NCBI GenBank assembly: GCA_011634665.1
Contig: WAEK01000014.1
Span: 1,217,501 to 1,281,500, forward strand
Source: Mortierella sp. BCC40632
Lineage: Eukaryota > Mortierellomycota > Mortierellomycetes > Mortierellales > Mortierellaceae
DNA: 64,000 bases
Direction: 5' to 3'
How positions within the stretch are numbered: position 1 is the stretch's first letter; each line of letters opens with the position of its first letter. The notes below the pieces were generated by a model. It did not search any database, had not been told where the DNA came from, and was given only the letters and a program-made list of their open reading frames with translations. Positions 35,193 through 46,515 of this stretch are shown piece after piece. The position numbers and the translations under genes are program-made.

Positions 35193-35602
35193 TTACTCTT
35201 TCGACGACACCCACACGGTAGAGTTCATCAAGTTGGCGATGTACTGCTGGAGCATGAGGTTTTCATCTTGCTTCTTGTTATGCTCCTCATGTACTGTGCG
35301 AACGCGCTTGAGTAGATCTGGGTGCTTGGTTAGTACGGAGGTCGTTTGAAAAAAAAGAGAGAATCCTCTACGACAGGAAGGAGCTAGGAGAATGACTTTT
35401 TACCTAGTAGGCCATCTTGGAGCTCAAGCACTTTGCTGAATGAGGCAAGAGATGGACGCTTAATTAGGCTGAATAGTGAAACCCGTGGATTAGGATTATA
35501 CCACAGGACAAGCAGTTACCTTGCCAAGTCTTCGCTTTCGTCCTTAGCATGAATCAGTGGAAAGGTTGTGGTGGTCAGGTGGCTAAGGGCTGCTTCGTCC
35601 AT
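35193..35602 (-). CDS. short coiled-coil protein, SCOC/UNC-69/Slo1 family
   Basis: A 90-residue protein from three small exons in coding order: 35602-35520, 35468-35404 and 35317-35193; donors, acceptors and phases agree. The core KVLELQDGLLDLLKRVRTV and DENLMLQQYIANLMNST closely follows the SCOCO domain pattern (VLELQ...L..L..RV..V..EN..L..ENQ.L.QYIENLM). Human SCOC binds Arl1/Arl3-type GTPases at the Golgi, acts with FEZ1/UNC-76 in axonal transport and regulates autophagy. Yeast Slo1 interacts with Arl3. A Golgi/endosome Arl effector is therefore likely. Each exon is too short to stand out alone, so the gene is easily missed. It is divergent with the Fun30 gene. Confidence 0.88.
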
Positions 35603-35868
35603 GATGTTGGAGGTGTGGTAGTAATGAAAGAAGTGGCGACAGAAGTCCAACAGGTTGACTTCGTCTCCAGCTCAGCCACGATTGCCGAGCACAAATCACA
35701 ACCTTGACCTAAAAAGAGCTTTCTCAATGAGTACCTCTTTCCCCTGAATTGTATACCACAAATCTAGCCTTGTAAGTTCGACATGTATTTAATTGAAAGC
35801 GAAAGAGTGAGAGCGAGATAAATGTTTACTGATTGACCATTCATTTCTCCTTACTCTGATAGCTCAAG
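35603..35868. promoter_or_regulatory. bidirectional promoter between SCOC and Fun30 genes
   Basis: A 266-bp head-to-head spacer holding both 5' UTRs and promoters. No clear TATA box. Confidence 0.65.
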
Positions 35869-38800
35869 ATGAGTGCCCTTCAGAGACTTCAAGAGTTTCG
35901 GTTCAAGAAGTCTCAAGCAGCTTCAGCTACACCAACTACTAAAGCTGATAGATCAAATACATCAACAGCACCGGCTTCTGGATCTAAGGCTAGCTCTGGA
36001 TTAACCTGGCCTAGCACTAAAACCGACGCGGAGAAAGCCCATTCAACAATACTCTCACTACTTGCTCAAAGTACGCAAACATCAAAAGCAACGAAAGGGG
36101 TATCTCAGAGGCACGGTCTTGGGTCAGAGGTAGCCAAAACTAAGGCAAATCAAGTTCCTTCCAGTAGTGTTATACGCACAGCACCAGAAAAACATCAGCA
36201 TCGACCCATTGGCTCTTCCTCTATCTCGGCTGAACAGCTGACTAGGCTTGAGCCGTCGAATGAGTCATCCACTCCGTTCAAGAAGCTTGTAGGATCATTC
36301 CGGTATACAGGAGAAAATGGCGCCCAGTTTAGTTCTAGGAATGATGCATTCCTTGACCGGAGTTCTCATAAGTTGACTCACGCCACCCAAGAGCTCGATT
36401 CAAGCGACGACCAGGACGACCATGCAACGGTGATCACAGGACAGAAGCGAGCTGCACGGAGGCATCAAGTTAGAAGACACATTGTCTCAAGTGACGACGA
36501 TGAAGATCAGGAGTCTGGGAGTGGAGGCAGTCAGAAAATGTCTAGGGCTCTGCCTGTAGTTGAAAAGCGTCGGAGGCTTGTTAGGAAAAGCGAACTAATC
36601 GATTCCGACAGCCAGGGCACTTTCAGTAAAGCATCGTCGCCTGTAGAAATATCAGACAGTGACACAGGAGACATAACTCATTTGGACGAAAGTCTTGCTC
36701 AGTTGCAATCAACATTTCCAGAAACCCCATTCGCAGAGCTCAGGAAAGCGCTTCTTGAGGTTGGAGGGGAGTATTCAGCAGCAGCCCGATCTATTGCATG
36801 CAATTCTTCGTCATCAGTGTTCAGCCTAGAAAACTCCAGTAATAAGACCCAACATTCTACCGCTACAAAATCAGTCATGGAACTTCGTAGAGAAAGCTAC
36901 GGCGCATCATCAAGTAACAGTGTCCGTCTCCAACGACTGTCCTTGAGGAGACCGCCGGGTGATGGATCGAAGACCGGCAGGAATGAGTCTTCAGACGTTG
37001 ATTCGGATGTTTCAGAAGACCCCTTTGATGGGTTACACAAAGATGAAGACAAGTATCGAGGCCTTAAGGAGGAAGCAACACTCCGGTTCTTTAATGACGC
37101 ACCCCCTCAAGAGTTAATTGAGCTGGCTGGGTGTTCAAAAGCCCAGGCAGCAAGTATTATTAACTTGCGGCCTTTCTCTGATAATGAAAGTTTGCACCAA
37201 AAGCTTCGCAGCACCAAAGGAGTTAGCGCCAGGATTGTGGATTCCTACCAAACAACAACCGATGCAATCCGCGATGTGGACAGAATGCTTACCAATGTTG
37301 AGCATGTCCGTCAGGATATCATGGGTGTTCTAAACCGTTGGGGAAAAATGGGCATTAATGGCTTCCCAGAGATCCCACTCTCTACAGACGAACATACAGA
37401 GGATGGTCCTGACGAGGCATCACAGGAGACTACTGAGAGTTGTGCTATGGATCAATTTATCGACACCCAACCCAGTATTATGGCAGATGGGTTCAAGCTG
37501 AAGTCATACCAGCTCCTAGGAATGAACTGGCTGGCCTTGCTTTGGCGGAAAAAATTATCGGGAATTCTTGCAGACGAGGTAAGATCGGAAACTGTTGACC
37601 TATTTGCGAATGTGCCGTGTTTAGATGTGAAAAATTAACATGGCCTACTACTCTTCAAACTAGATGGGACTCGGAAAAACTGCTCAAGTCATTGCATTTC
37701 TGGCCCACCTTCTGGAGAACAATGAAAAGGGGCCATTCTTGGTGATTGTGCCCTCTTCGACGCTTTCAAATTGGCTGCGTGAGCTCAATAGATTCTGTCC
37801 CGCCCTGGATGTCAGAAGCTACTATGGGTCACAAAGTGAGCGAGAGGAATTGCGTTATGAACTTAGTGAAGATACCAGTTACAACGTTGTAGTGACTACG
37901 TACGCAGTTGCCACAGGCAATAATGACGAGCGGAAGTTCTTAAGCCGTCGTGGATTCAAAGGTGTAATCTTGGATGAAGGTCACATGGTCAAGAACTGCA
38001 CAAGCGCGCGATACAAGCAACTTATGAATATCAAGGCCGATTTCCGACTTTTGCTCACAGGCACTCCGCTTCAGAATAACCTCGAAGAGCTTTTATCACT
38101 GGTAGTTTTTATTTTACCAGACCTCTTTGCGGACCACGAGGATGTTCTCCGAACAATGTTTAAGATCAAGCCAGATGCTAGAACCGAGACCAGTTCTCTA
38201 CTATCGAAAGAGCGAATTGCACGAGCCCGCCATCTAATATCACCTTTTATCCTCCGGCGCAAGAAGACCCATGTGCTGAAAGAGCTACCACCCAAGACAG
38301 TAACAACTATTTACTGCGATCTGGATCCTCGACAAAAGGCAATCTATGACAGGATTACATCAAGCTCTGCGTTCCAGCAGGGCATGGTTGAATCCCCTGT
38401 CGCCAAGTCAGCCGATCCAACTTCAAAAGCTAAGAGCACAGCTGAACCTGTGGTCGACCATGCGAATGCGATTTTAGATCCACAGTCATCAGCAACAAAA
38501 GAGGATGAAGGCTTTGTCAATGTGCTAATGCAGCTACGCAAGATTGCCGTCCATCCGATGCTCTGTCGAGATTTGTACAACCAGAGTGCAATCACGAAAT
38601 TGGCCAAGTTGTTGGTCGAAGAGCCTAGTCTACATGGCTCAGAAGTTCCCTATATCATTGAAGATTTGACGGTTATGACCGACTTTGAGATTCATCGGAT
38701 GTGTGAAAAGTACAAGGTACCATGACTCTCATAAAAAAAAATAGCTGATTCAAAGGAGGGCTATCATAGGTCAATGAGCACTAACCTTAAGGGATATTCG

Positions 38801-39619
38801 TGATTGATTAGAGCACAAAAGCATTTGCCTTGAAAGGAGAACCTTGGATGAATGCAGGAAAAGTTAAGGAACTGAACCGCATCCTTCCTCCGCTGCTTGC
38901 TGATGGCTCCTCAAAGGTTTTGCTTTTTTCACAATTCACCATGGCGCTTGATATCCTGGAAGTTGTGATGGAAACAATGGACTTGAAGTATCTTCGAATG
39001 GACGGTCAAACCAAGGTCGACACTCGCCAAGAGATTATAGACACGTTTAATGAGGATAAGAGCTACAAGGTGCTCCTTCTCTCTACAAAAGCCGGTGGTT
39101 TTGGTATCAATCTGACTGGGGCCAACACGGTTATTATGTATGATCTGGATTTTAATCCGCACAACGACAAGCAAGCAGAGGACCGTGTACACCGTAAGTT
39201 ATTATTTTGCAGTGTGTTATTGGAATGTTCACATCGTGGAATTAAAGCCTATTTTTCGTTTTATCTTCTTTAATTACAGGTGTTGGACAGACCCGACCAG
39301 TCGAGGTAATAAAGCTAGTTACAAAGGGCACTGTTGAGGTAATCTTGAGATCTGAGAATCGCCATTTCAATGTTAACTGAGAGAAGGTACCCTAAGAAAA
39401 TCGGTACTGACAAGCTTTGCTTCTGGGATGGCAACCCTTTCTCTTGTGTAGGAACAAATCCTTGAATTGGCCAACATAAAGCTCCAGCTGGACGAGCATA
39501 TTAGCCAAACCCATACAGACATACAACTCCAATCAAAGCAAACAGCCAATTCGTTGAACTCTGGCTTCTTGAGACTAGTTAAGCAGAACTGGAAGTCGAC
39601 ACATGAGAATGCTGAATAA
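35869..39619 (+). CDS. SNF2-family chromatin remodeller, Fun30/Fft3/SMARCAD1 subfamily
   Basis: ATP-dependent nucleosome remodeller linked to heterochromatin inheritance and DNA-end resection. Exons 35869-37578, 37664-38716, 38812-39193, 39280-39338 and 39452-39619 give 1,123 residues. A disordered, acidic N-terminus (DSSDDQDDH, SSDDDEDQ) carries a CUE-type ubiquitin-binding motif at ~270-310 (LQSTFPETPFAELRKALLEV). A helix-hairpin-like segment (ELIELAGCSKAQAASIINL) precedes the motor, as in SMARCAD1. The motor has Walker A MGLGKT (opening exon 2), DEGH, LTGTPLQNN, the C-lobe LLLSTKAGGFGINL and motif VI HRVGQTRPV. Nearby ADE|MGLGKT is split by intron 1. The short C-terminal tail ends after NWKSTHENAE. 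A single CUE motif, against two in human SMARCAD1, is what I can see. Confidence 0.95.
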
Positions 39620-41713
39620 ATCGCTTCCAATTTCCGTTTCCAGCTTTAAAAAAAGCAGATAGGGCTAAAGGAGCTTTGGTTCAAGTCTTTTGTATGAAAC
39701 CCCATTGCTCTGAGCGTAGCAACGCGAGCTTGTAAGGTGAGGTAAGCTTACCTCAACCCAATCTCAATTGAGAATCTTCTACCGCTTTTGATCATCAACT
39801 CAGGAGCTGCACCTTAAGGAATAAAGCACTCAACCTCCTGTCCATCATCTAAGGAGACTCAGGGGACCATCTCGAATCTGATATCGCAAATAAACATTGA
39901 TTCGTGTTTTCTGATAGTGAATGACTATCGCTTTGCTCGAAGTAATGTAATCACGCCACGAGCACTATTGCGCCAGAACCTGAGACTTCATGAGGCGATG
40001 GTATTCACTTTTTTAGGTATATCGCCTGGAACTGAACAGGGTTTGAATAACAGAGTTCATAAATGGCAAAGTTCAAAATAGTGCAGAATTTTCAATCGAC
40101 ACATTCATTAATGGCGAAAGAGAGATGTGCTCGATGTGGCCCAAGTAATGAACGCCTTACATCTCCACCACCACCTCATTATATCACAATTCTTACCATG
40201 TACTCTCTTTCGTCTGCACCACTCTGCGACCAAAGTGCGACTCCCCACCTGGCGATATCGTGCTATGATTTGCTTTACTTCGCTACTGTCCCATTACTTC
40301 TAAGGTGTCGCCCCACTCCCATGTCATCTCACCTCCACATACGTCAACGCTAGCTCATTCACATCCAAGTAGGCCCACTTCTACACCTGAACTTTCCCTA
40401 ACTCTCGCCTATCTATAGTATCTTTTGCAACTCTTACTTCTACTGTAGCAAGAGAAATCTTCGCCTCAATCTCCATTCTCTTGGCACCAACGTCCATCTG
40501 TGTAAATCCAGCGTACTCTCATGCTTCATCGTGAATGTCCACGTGGACCTCAAGGCTAACGCATGTCTGCCACCACCTCTCGTACCAAATGAATTACCTG
40601 CATAACCCAGCCGTACCTCCGTGAGATGCACTAGCACTATGATCCCGCCTAGTCCTCAATTCCTTCATTCACTGCTTCGGGCTCCTTATAGACTCTAGCC
40701 ATCTTAGTAATAGCAAACCCCTTGATACTTCGCGGCATTTTGATCGAATCAGAGAGTGAACCTGTAGCAAATGGTTTAAGTGTTCGAACCATCCCCATCC
40801 AGTAATGCTTTCAACCAGTCTTCTGCACGAGTTGATTCATGTGCCTACAGTGCTGGCAATGGAAAGCCTTTCACGAACTCTTCCACACCAGTAATACGCG
40901 ATGGCGACCACCTCTGTGCCTGCTCAGAACTACTGCAACAAACAAAGAGAAAGCGTTCTCTTTGCTTACCAGATCTATTCTGTTACATAGCCTTGTTGCC
41001 TCCAAGAATACGGACTACTGTCCTTGTGTAACTTTTCACCACAAGCACCTCTGGTTCCTGTGTGACGGGGTACGTTGACTGCCTCAATCCGAACGACACT
41101 GATTGTCATCCGCCATGTTCACCCAACCATTGTTTCAAACCCGTTAGCTAGGCAAAAAAAAAAAAAAAAAAAGGCTTTCAGCTGTTCCTCCAAAAGATCT
41201 TTGAGTCATAGCATTCCCTTTTCTATATTCAGGCTATAGAATATCCACACGTATTCAAACCAACCTCGAGTCCAGGCGCGACCAGCGTTTGGTCTATCAG
41301 CCTCAATGCGGTCGGTTTTAGTTCCGCCGACTAACCGATGTCTTCACTGAATACTACCATCGACAGCAAGCTCGAAATTTTCCTGAAGGCTCGTGTCAAT
41401 CTTTTCACTTGTGAAACTGCCGGTCAACTGAGGTGCCAATCTACGATTCAGGCCATATATGATTCAATTCTTAGGAGGGTGATTTTAAAAAATGAGTAGC
41501 CTAGTTTTTCACGCAAGAGAAGAACCAGAAGATGTTGAGTATCCAGAACATGATAGATGAGGAACTCAACAAGCTACACATCACCCGGTGCTCATGAGGC
41601 TCCACGTTCCTCAAGTCAGGTATGGATCTTCTCGCATCATTGGTAAGAGTTCAATTATGTTGTCCGCGAACATGTCAGATGCTGCCTCTGTTTGGGGTCA
41701 ATGTTAATTAGCC

Positions 41714-41857
41714 ATGTTTACTAGGAGAATCGCGTTGCCGTGTCGACTCCTCCAGTTGCCAACCTCGATCTGGGCCCCCTTTCTGGCATACCATTCCTCA
41801 GCTCCAGTTTCAACGGACGACATACAGCTTGCAAAGATAGCAAAGAGATTTTATGAG
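41714..41857 (+). CDS. orphan exon with mitochondrial-presequence-like translation
   Basis: Forty-eight codons from ATG 41714 to a GTAAAT donor at 41858. The start MFTRRIALPCRLLQLPTSIW is basic and amphipathic like a mitochondrial targeting peptide, followed by APVSTDDIQLAKIAKRFYE. I could not find a following exon in the next 1 kb. It may be the first exon of a truncated gene or a chance open frame. Confidence 0.25.
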
Positions 41858-42820
41858 GTAAATATTTCCTTCTGGTCTTATCAAGGCAGCAAGAAAGAAG
41901 ACAGGAAGGATACAAAAGGAGAAAGACTCGGGCAAGTATACAATTTTTCTCAAGTTAGTCGTAGTCCATTTCACGACACCTCCCTCCAGCACCCATGATG
42001 TCAGTAGTCCTACTGGAGAAAAACCCTTGTTATTGCACAGGCTTGGCCTCGACTGACAAAAAGAGTAAAGGTACATAGCTTCAGAAAAACGCCGTCCTCA
42101 GCCTCAATCTACGCTCAGTCACACCACTGAGTGTCGATCACTTGTCTGTCGCAATCCACCAACAATAGTGCCGTTGTAATCTCTCATCGCCGGTCTTCGC
42201 ACCTCCTTTGAACTGAAATATTGCGCTGAGCCTCGCCAGTATCATCCAATCTACACCATTTGTTTCGCCGAAAGTGGAGTAAAGGCTCCTGAGCACAGCA
42301 CTACATGTCTGTCCCTGACCACAATTTCCTGTGTGCCCCTGTTGCTGGGTTTACCCCAAGTCCAAACTCTACAAATGCGAACAGAGTTCTCCTACAGGGA
42401 GAGAGAGAAAAAGTCAACATCCAGGGATCAAAGCAACTTCACCATTAGCGCATTGCTGTTATAAGGTAACATCAGTGCACTGCCACACCTCGCCTCAGGC
42501 GCCCTCTTTGTGCTATGCAACAGTAATCCATGTACATCAAGCAAAAGCAAAAGGCAAATAATGCATCTTGTACAACGACATCCTCTTGCGTCGCCTATTG
42601 AATCTTTCCCTTCACTTTGTTGCTCTTCGCCTCACTTCGCCCGCCTCAACGACTAGTTACTCTCCGGTGATTTCTTGATAACATCTGACCTTGTGCTACC
42701 TACTTCGCCCTTGTGTTGGTCTGAGTGCGATAGATTAACGAAGTGCAGGCCAAGTATGCACCTTACCAGACTAAACCTGTCGATCCACAAAGCTATGCTT
42801 TGCCAAGACTAGTACTTTAC

Positions 42821-42827
42821 TATAAAA
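42821..42827 (+). promoter_or_regulatory. TATA box candidate of the HEPN gene
   Basis: TATAAAA in pyrimidine/A-rich context, about 130 nt upstream of a GTATGG donor (42954) and 460 nt upstream of ATG 43282. It fits a transcript starting near 42850 with a 5' UTR intron. Confidence 0.45.
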
Positions 42828-42953
42828 CCAGCCAACCCCACTCTACACTTTGATTCCTCATCTAAAAGCTCGAATAATCCACCACAGAAACTCGTGACAT
42901 CCATTGTCTTTTGATTTTTTCCATTTCACCATTGAGATTTTGTTCCTCTAAAG

Positions 42954-43273
42954 GTATGGTGCAACACCGGGAAAATTTCCATTCGAGGACAATTCGCATC
43001 TTCAATGCGGAATGCCGTTACTCGAAGAAATCCGTGGTACACACATTTGCATTTCAGCAGCCACTTTTTTTTTTTTTTTTTTTTTTTTTTATCATGGAAT
43101 TTTGTTGTACTACAGCCTCTCTGGACGTGGCTACTACTTCTTAGGTTGATCGTGGTTCCCGTCATCTGCTGGCGAACCTGCTTCAAACATGCGTGTAATC
43201 CGTGTGGGGATATTGGTTCCCTAGTAACAGTCACGTTGAATTTTTTTACTGATAAAAATGTTGTTCAATCTAG
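42954..43273 (+). other. predicted 5' UTR intron of the HEPN gene
   Basis: Donor AAAG|GTATGG at 42954 and acceptor CAATCTAG at 43266-43273 would splice a 5' leader to CTGCAACATG. This removes the upstream ATG at 43258 and makes ATG 43282 the first start codon. The intron would contain a T27 tract (43065-43091). Splice strength is judged by eye only. Confidence 0.45.
43065..43091 (+). repeat. T27 homopolymer
   Basis: Uninterrupted T run upstream of the HEPN gene, inside its predicted leader intron. Confidence 0.9.
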
Positions 43274-43281
43274 GCTGCAAC

Positions 43282-46200
43282 ATGAATTCTACAGAATTTC
43301 ATAACTGGTGCAAAGTCGAGCTGTTGCTTGTAAAGGCCTCGGAGTGTCTGAGAAAGGCGTTTGAGCAAAGTTGGAAACAAAAGTACAAGGTGGCGTGGGG
43401 CAACTCGCCTGAGTATGGAGAATACTTCACGAAAAACATAGGATTAAGCGTTTACCGACATGTGGGCAAGATTCAGAAACAGTATTTGGAAGGCGGCGAC
43501 ATCAAGAAATGGGACCTGACGATTTTCAACTCCATTTTCACCATGACCGATCTCAACAAAGACAAGGTGTTCCAAGCCAATCTTAAACGCTTAATGCCTA
43601 TCCGAAACAGCATTGCCCACCATTCAGACAAGAAAATCAGTACTCAAGAATACCAACAGTACTGGAGCGAGCTGAAAGGCATCTTGTTGTCCCTAGGCGT
43701 TACGGACGAAGAGCTGGACGACATTATACATTCGCATTCGAGCGACTCCGAAATGTACATCATGAACGAAAACGTTAGAAAATCGATCCAACTCAAGGAT
43801 GAAGGCAATAGCCTGCTGAGAGAGCAGAAATTCCTTATGGCGGTGACCAAATACACCGACGCTATCACTTTGCCGGGCATTTCAGACCGAGATCTTTCGG
43901 TTTTGTACTCTAATAGGTCGTATAGCTATCTAAAGCTAGGCAAATACACCCAAGCCCTGGAGGATGCTAAGCTCTCTAAACGCCTCAACCCCGATTCTCT
44001 CAAGGCGTACATCAGGCTCGGGAAGGCTTACGAGTCACAGGGAAAGTACGACAAGGCCATCAAAAATTTCGACAAAGCACTCAGCCTAGATATTGACAAT
44101 GACGAAATACGGCAGATGCGATCGGAAGCCAGAGAACTAAAGGGTCTGCAAGAACGAGACAATGACCAAAGCATCAAAGATATGGATTTGAAAACTAAAG
44201 AGAAACTCAAAGATATGAAAAACTTGGATGAACTCAAAGAGATACTGATCAGTGAGAATCCTTCGCTGGAGCATGTCTGGGCCGGCCACGAATACCGCGA
44301 CAAAAAGAGTTACAAGATGGCCGCGGAATGCTACAAACGAGCAGCCGATATGCGTAATGCAGAAGCCATGTACAACCTGGCCCTGTTCATGATCAACGGG
44401 TACGGCGTCAGCAAAGACTACCCACAGGCGTTTAAGCTACTGCTGGAGGTCTCCAAGTTCGACGCGTTTGACAAGCACAACTTTCCTGTCGTTGGGGTGA
44501 AGGAGGCTGAACACAGCATTGCATTGGGCTACTACGAAGGTAGCATTGCAGAGAAAAATATTGACTTGGCTGTAGTATGGTACGAGAAAGCGATTTCGCA
44601 TCGAAGCGGAATGTCTGCAAACAACCTAGCGCTTATGTATATGAACGGAGATGGTGTAGTCAAGGACTTCAAAAAAGCTGAGCAGCTGTTTTTATGTGCG
44701 ATGAATTATGGCGATCCGAACGCCATGGACAACCTTGTCGGTCTCTTTATTGCGTCTGGAAACATCAACAAGGCCGAGAAATGGAATGAGAAATGCAAAA
44801 AGCAGGGTTCGAAGATTGCGCGCCTTAGAGAGGAAGCGATAGCTGAATTGGCACTGAAGAGCAACGCAGGTATCTCGGACATAATCGATTGGGAAAAGAA
44901 GCTCAATCTGCCGTTCGAAAATATGACTATCCGCGAGAGGGTTTTGCGCAAATATTCATACGAACACCCAGACAAACCGGATATCCAGGAATTACTGAAT
45001 GACTTGGAGAGCATCAAAGATAAATCAAGTCATGTGTCGCCCACCAAAATCAACAAAAATGGTTACAAGTACGATCTGGAGGTGTTGGCCAAGCGCAAAG
45101 ATAAATCAGACTATAGCAACCGGATGTACCTTGCTGTGCTAAACTTTATGGAAGCCTTGGACGCATTTCGTAACATTTCACGGCGCAGCATTGTTGTTCT
45201 CGACAGCAGTTCAAGATCGTTCATTAGCCGGTTGGCCATGTGCTACAAGCTAGAGCACTATGTTGGATCCATGCCGACCGATACCCGCGAGGCCGTCCGA
45301 AAGCATGTTCTTCTGCTTTTGTCACATAGCGACCGCGCGGTAAAACAAAGCAAAAATACCGACGAGCTGGCGTTTAATCAGGACTGTAGAATCTGCCATG
45401 CAGTACTGAATATGCAGTCTGACGAAAACGTAGACTTTTTGACAGAATGCATCAAGAAGTATCCTGACAACAAGTTCTTCCTCGAGCTCCGCGGATGTCT
45501 ATACAACTTCTCTGGCAAATACGAGTTTGGACTACGAGATTTCAATCACATTGAGGAGATTTCGAAAAACGATGTGGAAAACCTATATCTCAAAGCCGTT
45601 ACGCTGAGGCTAATGGAGGACCGAGACGAGCAAGCAATAGACGCATACACTAAATTCCTATCTGTTGCGTCTGCAGACCACAGAAAGGTGCCCGAAGCGC
45701 ACTATGCCATGGGGGTCTGTGCCATGACGAGCATGATGAAAGTGGAGAAGGTGGAAGGAAATATAGACAGTATCGCACGGTACTATGAACAGGGACTGAA
45801 AGCAGAGGAGAAGCAAATTCCGTTCTTCTTGCCATATGATTCAACGAGCAAAGATACACTTGAGCTTCTGCTGCGGACTAGTGGAAGACTTGGTAAGAGC
45901 AAAGAAAAACCCGTTGTCAAGCTGAGCGATCCATTCAGGAAAGAGCTGATTGTGAACCACAGACGAGGCGTCAGTGAGTTCAGCAAGCACATGAGCCGTG
46001 ACAAACACAATTACACCAAGCTCAATATAACAGCAAAGCCTTCGAAAAACCAGAGCGCGCCATTGTCATGGGTTGGACTGAAGCCTATATTTCTGAACGA
46101 TATCGACCCCACTTCAGATCATGTGCTTGACGGGTATGTGCTGGAGCTCACGCTTATCACGGTGCCGTTCAACAACAATATGTCGATTTCCTTTGTTGCA

Positions 46201-46515
46201 GAAGACAGCAACTCGAATGTGCAGCGAGTCAGTCTGTACAACTTCGACAAAGAATACGCCCTGGCGATTGGAGCAAAGATCAGCGTCATCAATCCATATG
46301 TTAAAACTGCCATGGACGGCAAGCCCATCATCAGAATCGACGATCCAAACTCGGTCATCGTCTCTCCGCACCAAATAGTGGATATGTGCCACTGTTGCGG
46401 AAAAGACCAATCCAAGTATACTTGTTCGAGGTGCAAACGGACTAAATATTGTTCGAAGGAGTGCCAAACCTTGGACTGGAAGGAGTATAGTCACAAACTG
46501 ATCTGCAAACAATAG
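43282..46515 (+). CDS. HEPN - TPR - Sel1 - MYND zinc-finger protein
   Basis: An intronless 1,077-residue frame (1,085 from the alternative ATG at 43258). The N-terminal ~150 residues match the DZIP3-type HEPN domain: KVELLLVKASECLRKAF, KKWDLTIFNSIF, then LMPIRNSIAHHSDKKISTQE with the Rx4H motif (R116, H121 in the longer numbering) and a closing WSELKGILLSLGV. Three TPRs follow (LKDEGNSLLREQKF; VLYSNRSYSYLKLGKY; AYIRLGKAYESQGKYDKAI), then Sel1-like repeats (AMYNLALFMINGYGVSKDY; SANNLALMYMNGDGVVKDF), a long helical region, and a C-terminal MYND finger (CHCCG, CSRCKRTKYCSKECQ, ending SHKLIC). HEPN Rx4-6H domains are often RNases; MYND and TPR bind proteins. The function is unknown. It lies alone in a gene-poor block and, unlike most neighbours, lacks coding introns. 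Confidence 0.88.
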   Translation: MNSTEFHNWCKVELLLVKASECLRKAFEQSWKQKYKVAWGNSPEYGEYFTKNIGLSVYRHVGKIQKQYLEGGDIKKWDLTIFNSIFTMTDLNKDKVFQANLKRLMPIRNSIAHHSDKKISTQEYQQYWSELKGILLSLGVTDEELDDIIHSHSSDSEMYIMNENVRKSIQLKDEGNSLLREQKFLMAVTKYTDAITLPGISDRDLSVLYSNRSYSYLKLGKYTQALEDAKLSKRLNPDSLKAYIRLGKAYESQGKYDKAIKNFDKALSLDIDNDEIRQMRSEARELKGLQERDNDQSIKDMDLKTKEKLKDMKNLDELKEILISENPSLEHVWAGHEYRDKKSYKMAAECYKRAADMRNAEAMYNLALFMINGYGVSKDYPQAFKLLLEVSKFDAFDKHNFPVVGVKEAEHSIALGYYEGSIAEKNIDLAVVWYEKAISHRSGMSANNLALMYMNGDGVVKDFKKAEQLFLCAMNYGDPNAMDNLVGLFIASGNINKAEKWNEKCKKQGSKIARLREEAIAELALKSNAGISDIIDWEKKLNLPFENMTIRERVLRKYSYEHPDKPDIQELLNDLESIKDKSSHVSPTKINKNGYKYDLEVLAKRKDKSDYSNRMYLAVLNFMEALDAFRNISRRSIVVLDSSSRSFISRLAMCYKLEHYVGSMPTDTREAVRKHVLLLLSHSDRAVKQSKNTDELAFNQDCRICHAVLNMQSDENVDFLTECIKKYPDNKFFLELRGCLYNFSGKYEFGLRDFNHIEEISKNDVENLYLKAVTLRLMEDRDEQAIDAYTKFLSVASADHRKVPEAHYAMGVCAMTSMMKVEKVEGNIDSIARYYEQGLKAEEKQIPFFLPYDSTSKDTLELLLRTSGRLGKSKEKPVVKLSDPFRKELIVNHRRGVSEFSKHMSRDKHNYTKLNITAKPSKNQSAPLSWVGLKPIFLNDIDPTSDHVLDGYVLELTLITVPFNNNMSISFVAEDSNSNVQRVSLYNFDKEYALAIGAKISVINPYVKTAMDGKPIIRIDDPNSVIVSPHQIVDMCHCCGKDQSKYTCSRCKRTKYCSKECQTLDWKEYSHKLICKQ

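Larger units (their letters stand above)
39620..43273. other. 3.6-kb gene-poor block with eroded sequence
   Basis: No intact gene. Several stretches have a coding-like texture broken by stops (minus strand around 40440-41000 and 41290-41470), as expected of old decayed genes or transposons, but I could not assign a family. An A18 run lies at 41155-41172. A possible first exon at 41714-41857, a TATA box at 42821 and a probable 5' UTR intron of the HEPN gene at 42954-43273 are reported separately. Confidence 0.6.

Noticed and set aside
34867..35349. 160-codon plus-strand frame opposite the SCOC gene
   Set aside because: It overlaps the well-supported SCOC terminal exon in antisense and contains no domain.
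40440..41080. Possible copia-like or other retroelement remnant
   Set aside because: Minus-strand fragments have coding-like texture, but I could not identify any protease, integrase or reverse-transcriptase motif, and no terminal repeats were seen.
43258..43281. First ATG of the HEPN reading frame
   Set aside because: It appears to lie in a leader intron ending CAATCTAG at 43273, and the conserved domain starts after the second ATG. Kept only as an alternative start.
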